Positions 1-6,765 of a stretch of 10,528 nt of DNA are shown here, piece after piece (positions within the stretch are counted from its first letter, which is position 1; every line of letters starts with the position of its first letter). The DNA lies in the NCBI GenBank assembly GCA_023392535.1, contig JAEVYY010000030.1, positions 1 to 10,528 on the forward strand, read 5' to 3'. A program made the translations under genes and the position numbers. The notes beneath the pieces are model-generated. The model worked only from the letters and a program-made list of their open reading frames with translations. It made no database searches and was not told the DNA's origin. This DNA is from Bacillota bacterium. Lineage in GTDB: Bacteria > Bacillota > Clostridia > Lachnospirales > Lachnospiraceae.

Positions 1-32
1 TGATAATTACTAATAGGTCGAGGGCTTATCCT
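1..32 (+). rRNA. 23S ribosomal RNA, 3' end (partial)
   Basis: The first bases match the conserved 3' terminus of bacterial 23S rRNA, the block reading ACTAATAGGTCGAGG followed by GGCTTATCC, as seen in Firmicutes. Only the last roughly 32 bases are in the window; the gene enters from the left. The exact mature 3' end is estimated by analogy with other Firmicutes and could be off by a few bases. Confidence 0.85.
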
Positions 33-174
33 AAAGGAGATGTCCGAAGGACATCAGGGAATGTGTAGAAAAGAACGGATGGTAAGAGAGTAATCAGTAT
101 TCGGTTTTGAAGGTATGAGAGTTTGAAAGGACTACTATATAAATATCGGTAAACTCAAAATTAATATGATAGAT
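33..174 (+). other. rRNA operon trailer without a 5S gene
   Basis: This stretch lies between the 23S end and the first terminator and has no credible reading frame. It holds a perfect 7-bp hairpin at 39-55 (GATGTCC, loop GAA, GGACATC) right after the 23S end, possibly an RNA processing stem. A weaker 6-bp pairing joins 119-124 with 151-156. I looked for a 5S rRNA here and found none of its conserved blocks, so this appears to be the distal end of an rRNA operon whose 5S lies elsewhere. Confidence 0.55.
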
Positions 175-212
175 AGAAGACATTATTTGAAGAAATCAAA
201 TAATGTCTTTTT
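175..212 (+). terminator. Intrinsic terminator of the rRNA operon
   Basis: A 16-bp stem (175-190 with 196-211, one G-T pair) has a 5-base AGAAA loop, and the T-run at 208-212 overlaps its end. It separates the rRNA operon from the cheV promoter. Confidence 0.9.
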
Positions 213-274
213 CAATAGAGGCATACTCAAAATTTATTTCTGCCTATTTTCTTATGTATTTTTTGGAAATAATA

Positions 275-283
275 TGTTATAAT
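275..283 (+). promoter_or_regulatory. Extended -10 promoter for cheV
   Basis: TGTTATAAT is a perfect -10 hexamer (278-283) preceded by the TGN extension typical of Gram-positive sigma-A promoters. The -35 position (about 255-260, TGTATT) is poor, which fits an extended -10 promoter. It lies about 50 bases upstream of the cheV start. No flagellar sigma-D type motif is apparent. Confidence 0.65.
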
Positions 284-334
284 GTGTATACAAATCTACG
301 TATAAAATAAAATGGTTTAATTGTGAGGTGCGAT

Positions 335-1228
335 ATGGATACAAAAATTCTATTGGAAAATGGGACGAATGAGTTGGAGGTATTAGAATTTACATTAGAT
401 GGTAATATTTACGGTATTAATGTAGCAAAGGTGAAAGAGATTATTCCTTATCAAGGAGTTACACCAGTTCCTAATGCACATCCAAGTATTGAAGGTATTT
501 TTATGCCACGTGATATTATGATTACTGCAATTGACTTAAGGAATTGTTTACAAAGAGGGGAATCTAAAAAAGAAGGATTATTTATCATTACGAGTTTTAA
601 TAAACTGGATATCGCATTTCATGTTGATTCAGTTGTTGGTATACATAGAGTATCATGGAATCAGATCATTAAGCCGGATGCAACGATTTCAAATGTGGAA
701 GATGGTGTATCTACAGGTATAATTAAATTAGACAATAAATTAATTATCATTTTAGATTTTGAGAAGATTATTACAGACATCAATCCGGAGACTGGATTAA
801 AGACGACAGAAATAGATGCTTTGGGAGAAAGAAAAAAAAGTGATGTTCCGATTCTGATTGCAGAAGATTCTGTTTTATTAAATAAGTTAATCGTTGACTC
901 TTTAAAAAAAGCTGGTTATCATAATTTGATTCATACGGAAAACGGGATGCAGGCTTGGGAGGTGATTGAGACATGTAAAAATGACGGATCTCTGGACCAA
1001 CATGTAAAATGTGTCATAACTGACATAGAAATGCCAATTATGGATGGACATAGATTAACCAAATTAATTAAGACAGATGAAAAAACGAAACACATTCCTG
1101 TTGTTATTTTCTCTTCCTTAGTGAATGAAGAAATGAAACGAAAAGGTGAGGCGTTAGGTGCAGATGCTCAATTATCAAAGCCGGAAATCGGGAATTTAGT
1201 TCATGAAATTGATAAATTGGTAAAATAA
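335..1228 (+). CDS. cheV: CheV-type chemotaxis coupling protein (CheW domain plus receiver domain)
   Basis: This is a cytoplasmic scaffold protein that couples chemoreceptors to the CheA kinase and can be phosphorylated, a role in adaptation known from Bacillus CheV. The N-terminal part (about residues 10-150) reads as a CheW domain, with the pattern EFTLDGNIYGINVAKVKEI and IEGIFMPRD. The C-terminal part (about 172-297) is a response-regulator receiver. It has the acidic pair E177/D178, the probable phosphoacceptor D230 in TDIEMPIMDG, and the conserved lysine K282 in SKPE. The length of 297 residues is normal for CheV. I chose the ATG at 335 because GAGGTG at 325-330 serves as its ribosome binding site; a GTG at 323 would extend the protein by four residues but overlaps that site. 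The gene stands alone, bounded by terminators, away from other che or flagellar genes in this window. Confidence 0.93.
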   Translation: MDTKILLENGTNELEVLEFTLDGNIYGINVAKVKEIIPYQGVTPVPNAHPSIEGIFMPRDIMITAIDLRNCLQRGESKKEGLFIITSFNKLDIAFHVDSVVGIHRVSWNQIIKPDATISNVEDGVSTGIIKLDNKLIIILDFEKIITDINPETGLKTTEIDALGERKKSDVPILIAEDSVLLNKLIVDSLKKAGYHNLIHTENGMQAWEVIETCKNDGSLDQHVKCVITDIEMPIMDGHRLTKLIKTDEKTKHIPVVIFSSLVNEEMKRKGEALGADAQLSKPEIGNLVHEIDKLVK

Positions 1229-1255
1229 TATTAAATTCATAGAAGAATACAGAGG

Positions 1256-1278
1256 AAGCCGGGATATTCCCGGCTTTC
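1256..1278 (+). terminator. Short intrinsic terminator after cheV
   Basis: A perfect GC-rich 9-bp stem, AAGCCGGGA with TCCCGGCTT, has a 3-base loop and is followed only by TC. The short T-tract means termination may be partial and the Sir2-like gene downstream could receive read-through. Confidence 0.7.
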
Positions 1279-1330
1279 TAAATATATAAGAAATTAATGT
1301 GTTATGACTTTTAGAAAAGGTATAGATAAG

Positions 1331-2089
1331 ATGATAGACATAGGTGAGCAATTAAAAAATGACATATCTAATGCAGATATGATTCTTGTGGGAATTGGTG
1401 AAGAGTTTGAAGAACAGTTTGAAAGATTGGAAATAGTAGAAAAGCATAAGAAAAATAATAAGATAGAAGCGTTTATAAGAAGCAAATATATAAGAGAATG
1501 TAATAATAAAGAAATCATGTATGCATACCAGACGTTAGAGGGCCTTATCCGTAATAAAAATTACTTTATAGTGAGCACATGTAAGGATAATTATATAAGC
1601 CATACCAATTTAAAGAAAGAAAGAATGGTATTTCCCTGTGGTGGTTACCAAAAATTGCAGTGTGAAAATAAGTGTGGGGAAGAATTGTATGATGCAGATA
1701 AATTCGTGGATGAAATAATAGCAAAACTTTATGCTACAAATGAATTTATAGAATCACCTCACTGTGAGAAATGTGGCGCGCCACTAGTGTTCAACAATAT
1801 ATTCGCAGAAAATTATAACGAAAATGGATATCTGGAGCAATGGAGCGTATATTCAAAATGGCTGCAGGGAACTTTAAACCGTAAATTGTGTATTTTGGAG
1901 TTGGGAGTAGGCATGAGCTATCCAACTGTAATTAGATGGCCGTTTGAAAAAATAGCTTTTTTTAATCAGAAATCAAGTTTCTATCGTGTACATAGTAAAC
2001 TATATCAGCTATCGGAAGTAATAAAAGACAAAGGAAATTCAATCGCTGAAGATCCGATATCATTATTAACAAAAAAATTGTCTTACTAG
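1331..2089 (+). CDS. Divergent Sir2-like (sirtuin-fold) protein
   Basis: The overall plan is that of the Sir2 NAD-dependent deacylase fold. A Rossmann-like start (NADMILVGIGEEF) is followed by a block matching the TQN-x-D region (YFIVSTCKDNY), then FPCGGYQKLQC at the place of the catalytic HG loop. A four-cysteine zinc site comes next (C111, C115, C145, C148), then a late LCILELGVGMSYPTVIRWPF strand and a C-terminal GNSIAEDPISLL like the end of family members. Several canonical residues differ: GAG-x-S is GIGEE, TQN is STC, and the catalytic histidine is not at the usual place. Deacetylase activity is therefore doubtful; NAD or ADP-ribose binding remains possible. The ATG at 1331 has AAAAGG about 10 bases upstream and fits family starts. 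An ATG at 1304 would add nine residues but has no ribosome binding site. Function in the cell is not known, and the neighbours give no clue. Confidence 0.65.
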   Translation: MIDIGEQLKNDISNADMILVGIGEEFEEQFERLEIVEKHKKNNKIEAFIRSKYIRECNNKEIMYAYQTLEGLIRNKNYFIVSTCKDNYISHTNLKKERMVFPCGGYQKLQCENKCGEELYDADKFVDEIIAKLYATNEFIESPHCEKCGAPLVFNNIFAENYNENGYLEQWSVYSKWLQGTLNRKLCILELGVGMSYPTVIRWPFEKIAFFNQKSSFYRVHSKLYQLSEVIKDKGNSIAEDPISLLTKKLSY

Positions 2090-2204
2090 GTTATATATGA
2101 TAGACTAAGTTTGTATGAATAAAGGTATTGTAGATTAAATTTAAGTTATTAATACAAAAGAAATAATTATATGATAAATACATATATTGCGGAGGAAAAG
2201 TCGC

Positions 2205-4049
2205 ATGAGTTTAAATGAGAAATATTTAGACGAATTATTAAAGTCTGTCACAACAGAGGAGAAAGTAGAAAACAAGCCTGTATCAGATGAGAATACCGAA
2301 CAAAATCAAATTAAAGTAAATGATTTTGATAACGGACAAGATACGCAATTCATGCAAGAGAACACACATGCTTTTTCAGAAGATGATTTGACAGGGATGT
2401 TGGAGCATTTGGAAGAGATTGAGGCATCATCTCCAGATCATTTTTCAGGGTTGCCAGCAAATGAAAAGAATGATACTGACAATATAAATGAAGAAGCCCA
2501 TACAGAAGGAGTTTTAAAGACAGAATACGATGAGGAAGAGAATGGTGAGGCAAAAACCATGGCGGAGAGTGCAGAATATATGTCAGATATCGATGAATTA
2601 TTAAAAGAATTGGAAGAATCATCTAATGAGAACGTTGAGAAAAGCATACAAAAACCACAGTCGCTAGAGACGGAGCCATATGAGCCTTCTACGATTATGG
2701 AAGATGGATTATTAGAGGAGAGTTCGGATGAGGCAGAAGAAGTAGATGTTATGTCTTTGTTAGATGATTTGGATGAGAATAGTGATCTTGCAGAAATTGG
2801 TGATTTACTGCAAAAAGATGAAAATAACGAAGAAATTGATAATGATGATATGATGGCAATGTTAGAAAGAGCCGCGGCTCTGGAAGATGAATACCAAAAT
2901 CAGATTGCAGATAAATTGGTGCAATCTATCGATTCTGATGAAGTGATAGAAGAAAAAAAGAAAAAAGGGCTCTTTTCCTTTAAAAAGAAGATGAGAGAAA
3001 AAGAGGAGGGGAACAATACCGTCCCAGATAATCTAGAAGAGGAAATATTAGAAGGAAATAGAGGAAAGTCTAAAACAATTTTTTCGAAATTACTTGATAT
3101 TTTTTTTGAGGAGGAAGAAGTATCAGAGGAATTTATACCTGATGTTGGAGAAGAAGGTGCTTCAGACGAAAACCTTGCCATCTTGCAGGAACTAGATAAA
3201 GAAAAATCAGTTAATAAAAAGAAGAAAGAAAAGAAAGAAAAGAAAGAAAAGAAAGAAAAAGAAAAGAAACCAAAAAAAGAAAAAAAGCCTAAGAAATCTA
3301 AAGAATCTCTGAAAGAAGAAAAGCCAGATAAGAAAATTCCTAGAAAAAAGATTGTCAGAGTTATTCTATTTGCAATCACGATTTTAGCGATGGTATTAAT
3401 TATAGTCATTTTTATTCCAATTAGAATTTCATTGGAAAAAGCATCCTTAGCATACAATAAGCAGGATTTTGAAACTGCGTATGTAGAATTACAAGGAATG
3501 AAATTAAATGAAACAGAAAAATCTATATTGAAAAAGACGACGGTGATACTTGAGTTAAGAGAAAAATTTGATGCTTATTTGAGATTTGATAAGATGGGAA
3601 TGAAAATGGAAGCTTTAAATTCTTTATTCCAGGGTATCCTACGATATGACAAATTAGCTCCTTATGCGGAGGAATTAAATATCTCATCGGAATTGGATAC
3701 TACCTATCAACAAATACTTTCTGTGCTTCAAGAAAATTATACTATTTCAGAGGAAGAAGCAAGGGCCATACTAGATTACGACAAGGTGGTTTATACGAAA
3801 AAATTGGATTCTATCATAAATGGTACCGAATTTATAGACCCGAACGCTCCAGTCATTGAGCCAGTTACATTGGAGGATATGCTTCCAGAAGAGGAATTAA
3901 TGATGCAAGAAATTAGTAATGAAAAAACAGAAGAACCGGACAGTATAGATAGTGATGTGTTATATAGTGGAAGTGTTAACGCTTCTGACGGGACAATTGA
4001 TTTTAGCGGACAAGCCATAGAGGAGCAGCCAGATGATAGCAATAATTGA
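2205..4049 (+). CDS. Large acidic single-pass membrane protein with lysine-rich stem and TPR-like outer domain; function unknown
   Basis: I do not recognise a named family. The protein has 614 residues. Residues 1 to about 335 are strongly acidic, low in complexity and probably disordered, with recurring short hydrophobic-acidic motifs: YLDELLKSV (7-15), DDLTGMLEHLEEIE (60-73), DIDELLKELEES (128-139), DVMSLLDDLDEN (181-192), EIGDLLQKDE (197-206) and DDMMAMLERA (214-223). Residues 338-382 are almost pure Lys/Glu/Pro, and a hydrophobic helix at about 384-406 is the only membrane span. Positive charge before the span and no signal peptide suggest the N-terminus stays in the cytoplasm. Residues about 410-545 are helical and resemble tetratricopeptide repeats (LAYNKQDFETAYVELQ), followed by an acidic tail. 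The ATG at 2205 has GGAGG nine bases upstream; a TTG at 2187 would read through that site. Its end overlaps hisH by 17 bases, so the two are probably translated together. Confidence 0.85.
   Translation: MSLNEKYLDELLKSVTTEEKVENKPVSDENTEQNQIKVNDFDNGQDTQFMQENTHAFSEDDLTGMLEHLEEIEASSPDHFSGLPANEKNDTDNINEEAHTEGVLKTEYDEEENGEAKTMAESAEYMSDIDELLKELEESSNENVEKSIQKPQSLETEPYEPSTIMEDGLLEESSDEAEEVDVMSLLDDLDENSDLAEIGDLLQKDENNEEIDNDDMMAMLERAAALEDEYQNQIADKLVQSIDSDEVIEEKKKKGLFSFKKKMREKEEGNNTVPDNLEEEILEGNRGKSKTIFSKLLDIFFEEEEVSEEFIPDVGEEGASDENLAILQELDKEKSVNKKKKEKKEKKEKKEKEKKPKKEKKPKKSKESLKEEKPDKKIPRKKIVRVILFAITILAMVLIIVIFIPIRISLEKASLAYNKQDFETAYVELQGMKLNETEKSILKKTTVILELREKFDAYLRFDKMGMKMEALNSLFQGILRYDKLAPYAEELNISSELDTTYQQILSVLQENYTISEEEARAILDYDKVVYTKKLDSIINGTEFIDPNAPVIEPVTLEDMLPEEELMMQEISNEKTEEPDSIDSDVLYSGSVNASDGTIDFSGQAIEEQPDDSNN
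3222..3257 (+). repeat. Four tandem 9-base repeats in a polypurine tract, encoding Lys-Lys-Glu
   Basis: The unit AAGAAAGAA occurs four times in a row and lies inside a nearly pure A/G stretch running from about 3213 to 3330. It encodes the KKE repeats just ahead of the membrane helix. Each unit is in frame, so gain or loss of one would change protein length by three residues without breaking the gene. Confidence 0.85.
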
Positions 4050-4650
4050 TTATGATGCTGGAAATATAAAAAGTGTAGAAAAAGCATTGGCATTATTTGG
4101 AGAAGAAATAGTCATATCAAGAGACAAGAAGGTAATATTAGAGGCGGAGAAGGTAATTTTACCTGGTGTTGGATCATTCGGAGATGCGATGGGCAAGATT
4201 AGGTTCTATGGGTTGGAGGATGTGATAAAAGAAGTAGTTAGAAGAGGAACTCCTTTTTTAGGAATCTGTCTGGGGCTACAATTGTTATTTGAATCCAGTG
4301 AGGAATCGATAGGAGTGAAAGGGCTCGGTATACTTAAGGGGCATATCGTAAGAATACCGGAACAAGATGGATTAAAGGTTCCACATATGGGATGGAATTC
4401 TCTTAGATTTATGAATCATGGAGTTCTCTTTTCCGGTTTAAAGGAGGATACTTTTGTTTATTTTGTGCATTCTTATTATTTAAAAGCGGAGGATCCAAGT
4501 ATTGTAACAGCTACAACAGAGTATAGCACGCTGATTCATGCAGCAGTGGAATATAAGAATGTGTATGCATGTCAATTTCACCCTGAAAAGAGTTCGGAAG
4601 TAGGACTTGCCATACTAAAGAATTTTATTCAATTGGGGAGGAATTCATAG
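4033..4650 (+). CDS. hisH: Imidazole glycerol phosphate synthase, glutaminase subunit HisH
   Basis: HisH hydrolyses glutamine and passes ammonia to HisF for the fifth step of histidine synthesis, which also releases AICAR to purine synthesis. It is a class I glutamine amidotransferase: nucleophile C79 sits in GICLGLQLLFE, and the other triad residues H183 and E185 are in CQFHPEKSSEVG. PGVGSFGDAMG and YFVHSYY are also conserved. The 205-residue length is normal. The ATG at 4033 has AGGAG at 4021-4025, inside the preceding gene, which it overlaps by 17 bases. The stop codon directly abuts the hisF start, so hisH and hisF are a tightly linked pair. No other his genes are in the window. Confidence 0.96.
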   Translation: MIAIIDYDAGNIKSVEKALALFGEEIVISRDKKVILEAEKVILPGVGSFGDAMGKIRFYGLEDVIKEVVRRGTPFLGICLGLQLLFESSEESIGVKGLGILKGHIVRIPEQDGLKVPHMGWNSLRFMNHGVLFSGLKEDTFVYFVHSYYLKAEDPSIVTATTEYSTLIHAAVEYKNVYACQFHPEKSSEVGLAILKNFIQLGRNS

Positions 4651-5412
4651 ATGCATACGAAAAGAATCATCCCTTGTTTGGATGTACACAATGGGCGAGT
4701 TGTAAAAGGAGTTAACTTTGTAGATTTACAAGATGCTGGTGATCCTGTATTAATAGCAGAAGCGTATGATAAAGCGGGCGCAGATGAACTGGTATTTTTG
4801 GATATTACGGCATCATCAGATGCAAGAGAGACGGTTGTGGATATGGTCAGAAGAGTGGCCGAAAAAGTATTTATACCATTTACAGTTGGCGGCGGAATCC
4901 GTACGGTGGATGATTTTAAGGCAATTTTACGTGAAGGCGCTGATAAAATATCAATCAACTCTTCAGCGATTAGCAATCCATCATTAATTCGTAATGCAGC
5001 TGATAAATTTGGGAGTCAGTGCGTTGTTGTAGCAATTGATGCAAAAAAGAGGGCAGATCAATCGGGATGGAACATTTATAAGAATGGAGGACGTATTGAT
5101 GTCGGAATAGATGCGGTTGAATGGGCTATAAACGTAGATAAGCTAGGAGCAGGTGAGATTTTGTTGACAAGTATGGACTGCGATGGAACTAAAATGGGTT
5201 ATGATATAGAGCTTACGAAAGTGATATCTGAGAATGTATCGATTCCAGTAATTGCTTCAGGAGGAGCAGGCACGTTATCTCATTTTACGGATGCTTTAAC
5301 AGTTGGAAAAGCAGATGCTGCTTTAGCAGCTTCTTTGTTTCATTTTAAGGAACTTGAAATAGGGGAAGTTAAGAAGTACTTAAGAAATGAGGGAGTATCT
5401 GTTCGTCTTTAA
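4651..5412 (+). CDS. hisF: Imidazole glycerol phosphate synthase, cyclase subunit HisF
   Basis: HisF is the (beta/alpha)8 barrel that uses ammonia from HisH to convert PRFAR to imidazole glycerol phosphate and AICAR. Both catalytic aspartates fall exactly at the family positions, D11 in IIPCLDV and D130 in VVVAIDAKK. Phosphate-binding loops GGGIRT and IASGGAG are intact, and the HisF-specific stretch ILLTSMDCDGTKMGYD separates it from HisA. The length of 253 residues is standard. The ATG begins on the base after the hisH stop, with GGAGG at 4637-4641. Nothing suggests loss of function. Confidence 0.97.
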   Translation: MHTKRIIPCLDVHNGRVVKGVNFVDLQDAGDPVLIAEAYDKAGADELVFLDITASSDARETVVDMVRRVAEKVFIPFTVGGGIRTVDDFKAILREGADKISINSSAISNPSLIRNAADKFGSQCVVVAIDAKKRADQSGWNIYKNGGRIDVGIDAVEWAINVDKLGAGEILLTSMDCDGTKMGYDIELTKVISENVSIPVIASGGAGTLSHFTDALTVGKADAALAASLFHFKELEIGEVKKYLRNEGVSVRL

Positions 5413-5439
5413 GAAATCATAAAAGGAAGTGTATAGGAA

Positions 5440-6114
5440 ATGCCACCAATTAATAATGACTGGTTACAAACGTTATCGCAGGAGTTTCGGAAAGAGTATT
5501 ACAAAAAATTACATCAGAGGGTACTCGTTGAATACAATACCAATCAAATATTTCCCCCGGCGGATGATATTTTTAATGCCTTTCATCTGACTCCGTTTCA
5601 TAATGTTAAGGTCGTAATCTTAGGGCAAGATCCATATCATAACAATGGGCAGGCACATGGATTGTGTTTTTCGGTGAAGCCAGAAGTTGAAATTCCCCCC
5701 TCTCTTTTGAATATCTATAAAGAATTGCAGGATGATTTAGGCTGCTATATACCAAACAATGGCTATTTGGTTAAGTGGGCGGAGCAAGGAGTGCTGATGT
5801 TAAATACTGTACTTACGGTAAGAGCACATCAGGCAAATTCTCATAAGGGAATTGGTTGGGAAGAGTTCACTAATGCAGCAATAAGAGCATTAAACAAGGA
5901 AGATAGGCCGCTTGTTTTTATTTTGTGGGGGGCACCAGCTCAACGTAAAAAGGAAATGCTTACCAATACAAAACATCTCATATTAGAAGCACCACATCCA
6001 AGTCCCTTGTCAGCATACCGTGGATTTTTTGGAAGCAGACCGTTTAGTAGAACAAATTTATATTTGGAACAAAATGGGTCGCTGCCAATTGACTGGCAAA
6101 TTGAAAATGTGTAA
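5440..6114 (+). CDS. ung: Uracil-DNA glycosylase (family 1)
   Basis: Ung removes uracil from DNA to start base excision repair. Motif A, GQDPYHNNGQAHGLCFSV, carries the catalytic water-activating D64 and the Y66 that blocks thymine entry. Motif B, APHPSPLSAYRGFFG, carries catalytic H186. The middle block MLNTVLTVRAHQANSH is also typical. The 224-residue length is normal. The start at 5440 follows hisF by 27 bases, with AAAAGGAAG at 5421-5429 as the ribosome binding site. It is the last gene of the run beginning at 2205 and is followed by a terminator. It is unrelated in pathway to hisHF, so co-transcription looks like shared housekeeping use. Confidence 0.97.
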   Translation: MPPINNDWLQTLSQEFRKEYYKKLHQRVLVEYNTNQIFPPADDIFNAFHLTPFHNVKVVILGQDPYHNNGQAHGLCFSVKPEVEIPPSLLNIYKELQDDLGCYIPNNGYLVKWAEQGVLMLNTVLTVRAHQANSHKGIGWEEFTNAAIRALNKEDRPLVFILWGAPAQRKKEMLTNTKHLILEAPHPSPLSAYRGFFGSRPFSRTNLYLEQNGSLPIDWQIENV

Positions 6115-6121
6115 TCATGAT

Positions 6122-6155
6122 AAAAAGGCTGTATTGTAAGGATACAACCTTTTTA
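6122..6155 (+). terminator. Intrinsic terminator after ung
   Basis: Arms at 6122-6135 and 6141-6154 pair with one mismatch and one G-T pair around a 5-base loop. The second arm ends in five T residues. It closes the operon that runs from 2205. Confidence 0.8.
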
Positions 6156-6187
6156 TTTGTTTTTGTTCATGAGGCCAATTTATTTTT

Positions 6188-6219
6188 TGAAGTAAATTAG
6201 AATCTTGAATCGTTATAAT
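6188..6219 (+). promoter_or_regulatory. Probable promoter of the ECF sigma operon, possibly autoregulated
   Basis: A perfect TATAAT sits at 6214-6219 with no good sigma-A -35 at normal distance (TTGAAG is 21 bases away). An alternative reading is TGAAGT at 6188-6193, 17 bases, then CGTTAT at 6211-6216. This resembles the TGAAAC/CGTA elements used by ECF sigma factors such as SigW. Autoregulation is inferred from that resemblance only. Confidence 0.4.
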
Positions 6220-6276
6220 ATATGAATAGAAAAAAGCAAAAGGGAGGCGGGTAAGATTAGTGAACAGGAGTTTTTA

Positions 6277-6765
6277 GTGCATTTGATTGATACATATCAA
6301 AATCTGGTCTTTTCTATTTGCTTTAAATTTACTGGTAATTATTTTGATGCAGAAGATCTTGCACAAGATACTTTTCTTTCCGCATTTAGGAATCAAGATA
6401 GATTCGACGGTAGAAATGAAAAAGCCTGGATATGTAAAATAGCAACAAACAAATGTCTGGATTATAAAAGAAAAGCAAGTAATAATCAAATACCGACAGA
6501 AGGCACTTATTTCAATGAGTTGGTAGACAAAAATAGTTTAACAGAAGAAAAATGTATGGACAGATTATTGAAAGAGCAATTACTAAATTATTGCAGGCGA
6601 TTAAAACCTCCTTATGATGAAATCGCTTTAGATTTTTTTTATAAGGAATTATCGGTTTCAAAGATTGCTGAGGTATATGGAAGAAATGAAAAAACAGTTC
6701 AGACACAGATCTATAGAGCTAAGGCAATGTTGCGTAATTTGTATAGAAAGGAGTTGCAAGGATGA
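6277..6765 (+). CDS. ECF-family RNA polymerase sigma factor
   Basis: The protein directs RNA polymerase to a special set of promoters, usually in response to a membrane signal. Region sigma-2 (about residues 4-66) contains the signature DAEDLAQDTFLSAFR and the following AWICKIATNKCLDYKRK. Region sigma-4 (about 96-158) has the helix-turn-helix ELSVSKIAEVYGRNEKTVQTQIYRAKAMLR. At 162 residues it is slightly short for the group. The start is uncertain. The GTG at 6277 has AGGAG at 6266-6270 with six-base spacing. However, the frame is open further upstream, and ATT at 6256 would add the family-like ISEQEFL and lies eight bases after a strong GGGAGG (6242-6247). The stop overlaps the next ATG as ATGA, so translation is coupled to the probable anti-sigma gene. 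The regulon and signal are unknown. Confidence 0.92.
   Translation: MHLIDTYQNLVFSICFKFTGNYFDAEDLAQDTFLSAFRNQDRFDGRNEKAWICKIATNKCLDYKRKASNNQIPTEGTYFNELVDKNSLTEEKCMDRLLKEQLLNYCRRLKPPYDEIALDFFYKELSVSKIAEVYGRNEKTVQTQIYRAKAMLRNLYRKELQG

Noticed and set aside
33..174. Possible 5S rRNA or tRNA in the rRNA trailer
   Set aside because: No conserved 5S blocks and no cloverleaf could be drawn; only small hairpins are present.
153..234. Ten-base direct repeat ACTCAAAATT at 153-162 and 225-234
   Set aside because: It is short and in AT-rich sequence, with no element between the copies except the rRNA terminator, so it is not convincing as an attachment site or target duplication.
2090..2204. Promoter or terminator between the Sir2-like gene and the acidic protein gene
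   Set aside because: No stem with a T-tract and no well-spaced hexamers; TTGTAG/TAATAC at 2128-2155 is too weak to report.
2900..3457. 185-codon reverse-strand open frame
   Set aside because: It is a shadow of the A/G-rich coding strand, giving a Ser/Phe-rich protein of no known type and no ribosome binding site. The forward gene explains the region.
4629..4976. 115-codon reverse frame over hisF
   Set aside because: It lies antisense to a fully conserved hisF and has no independent support.
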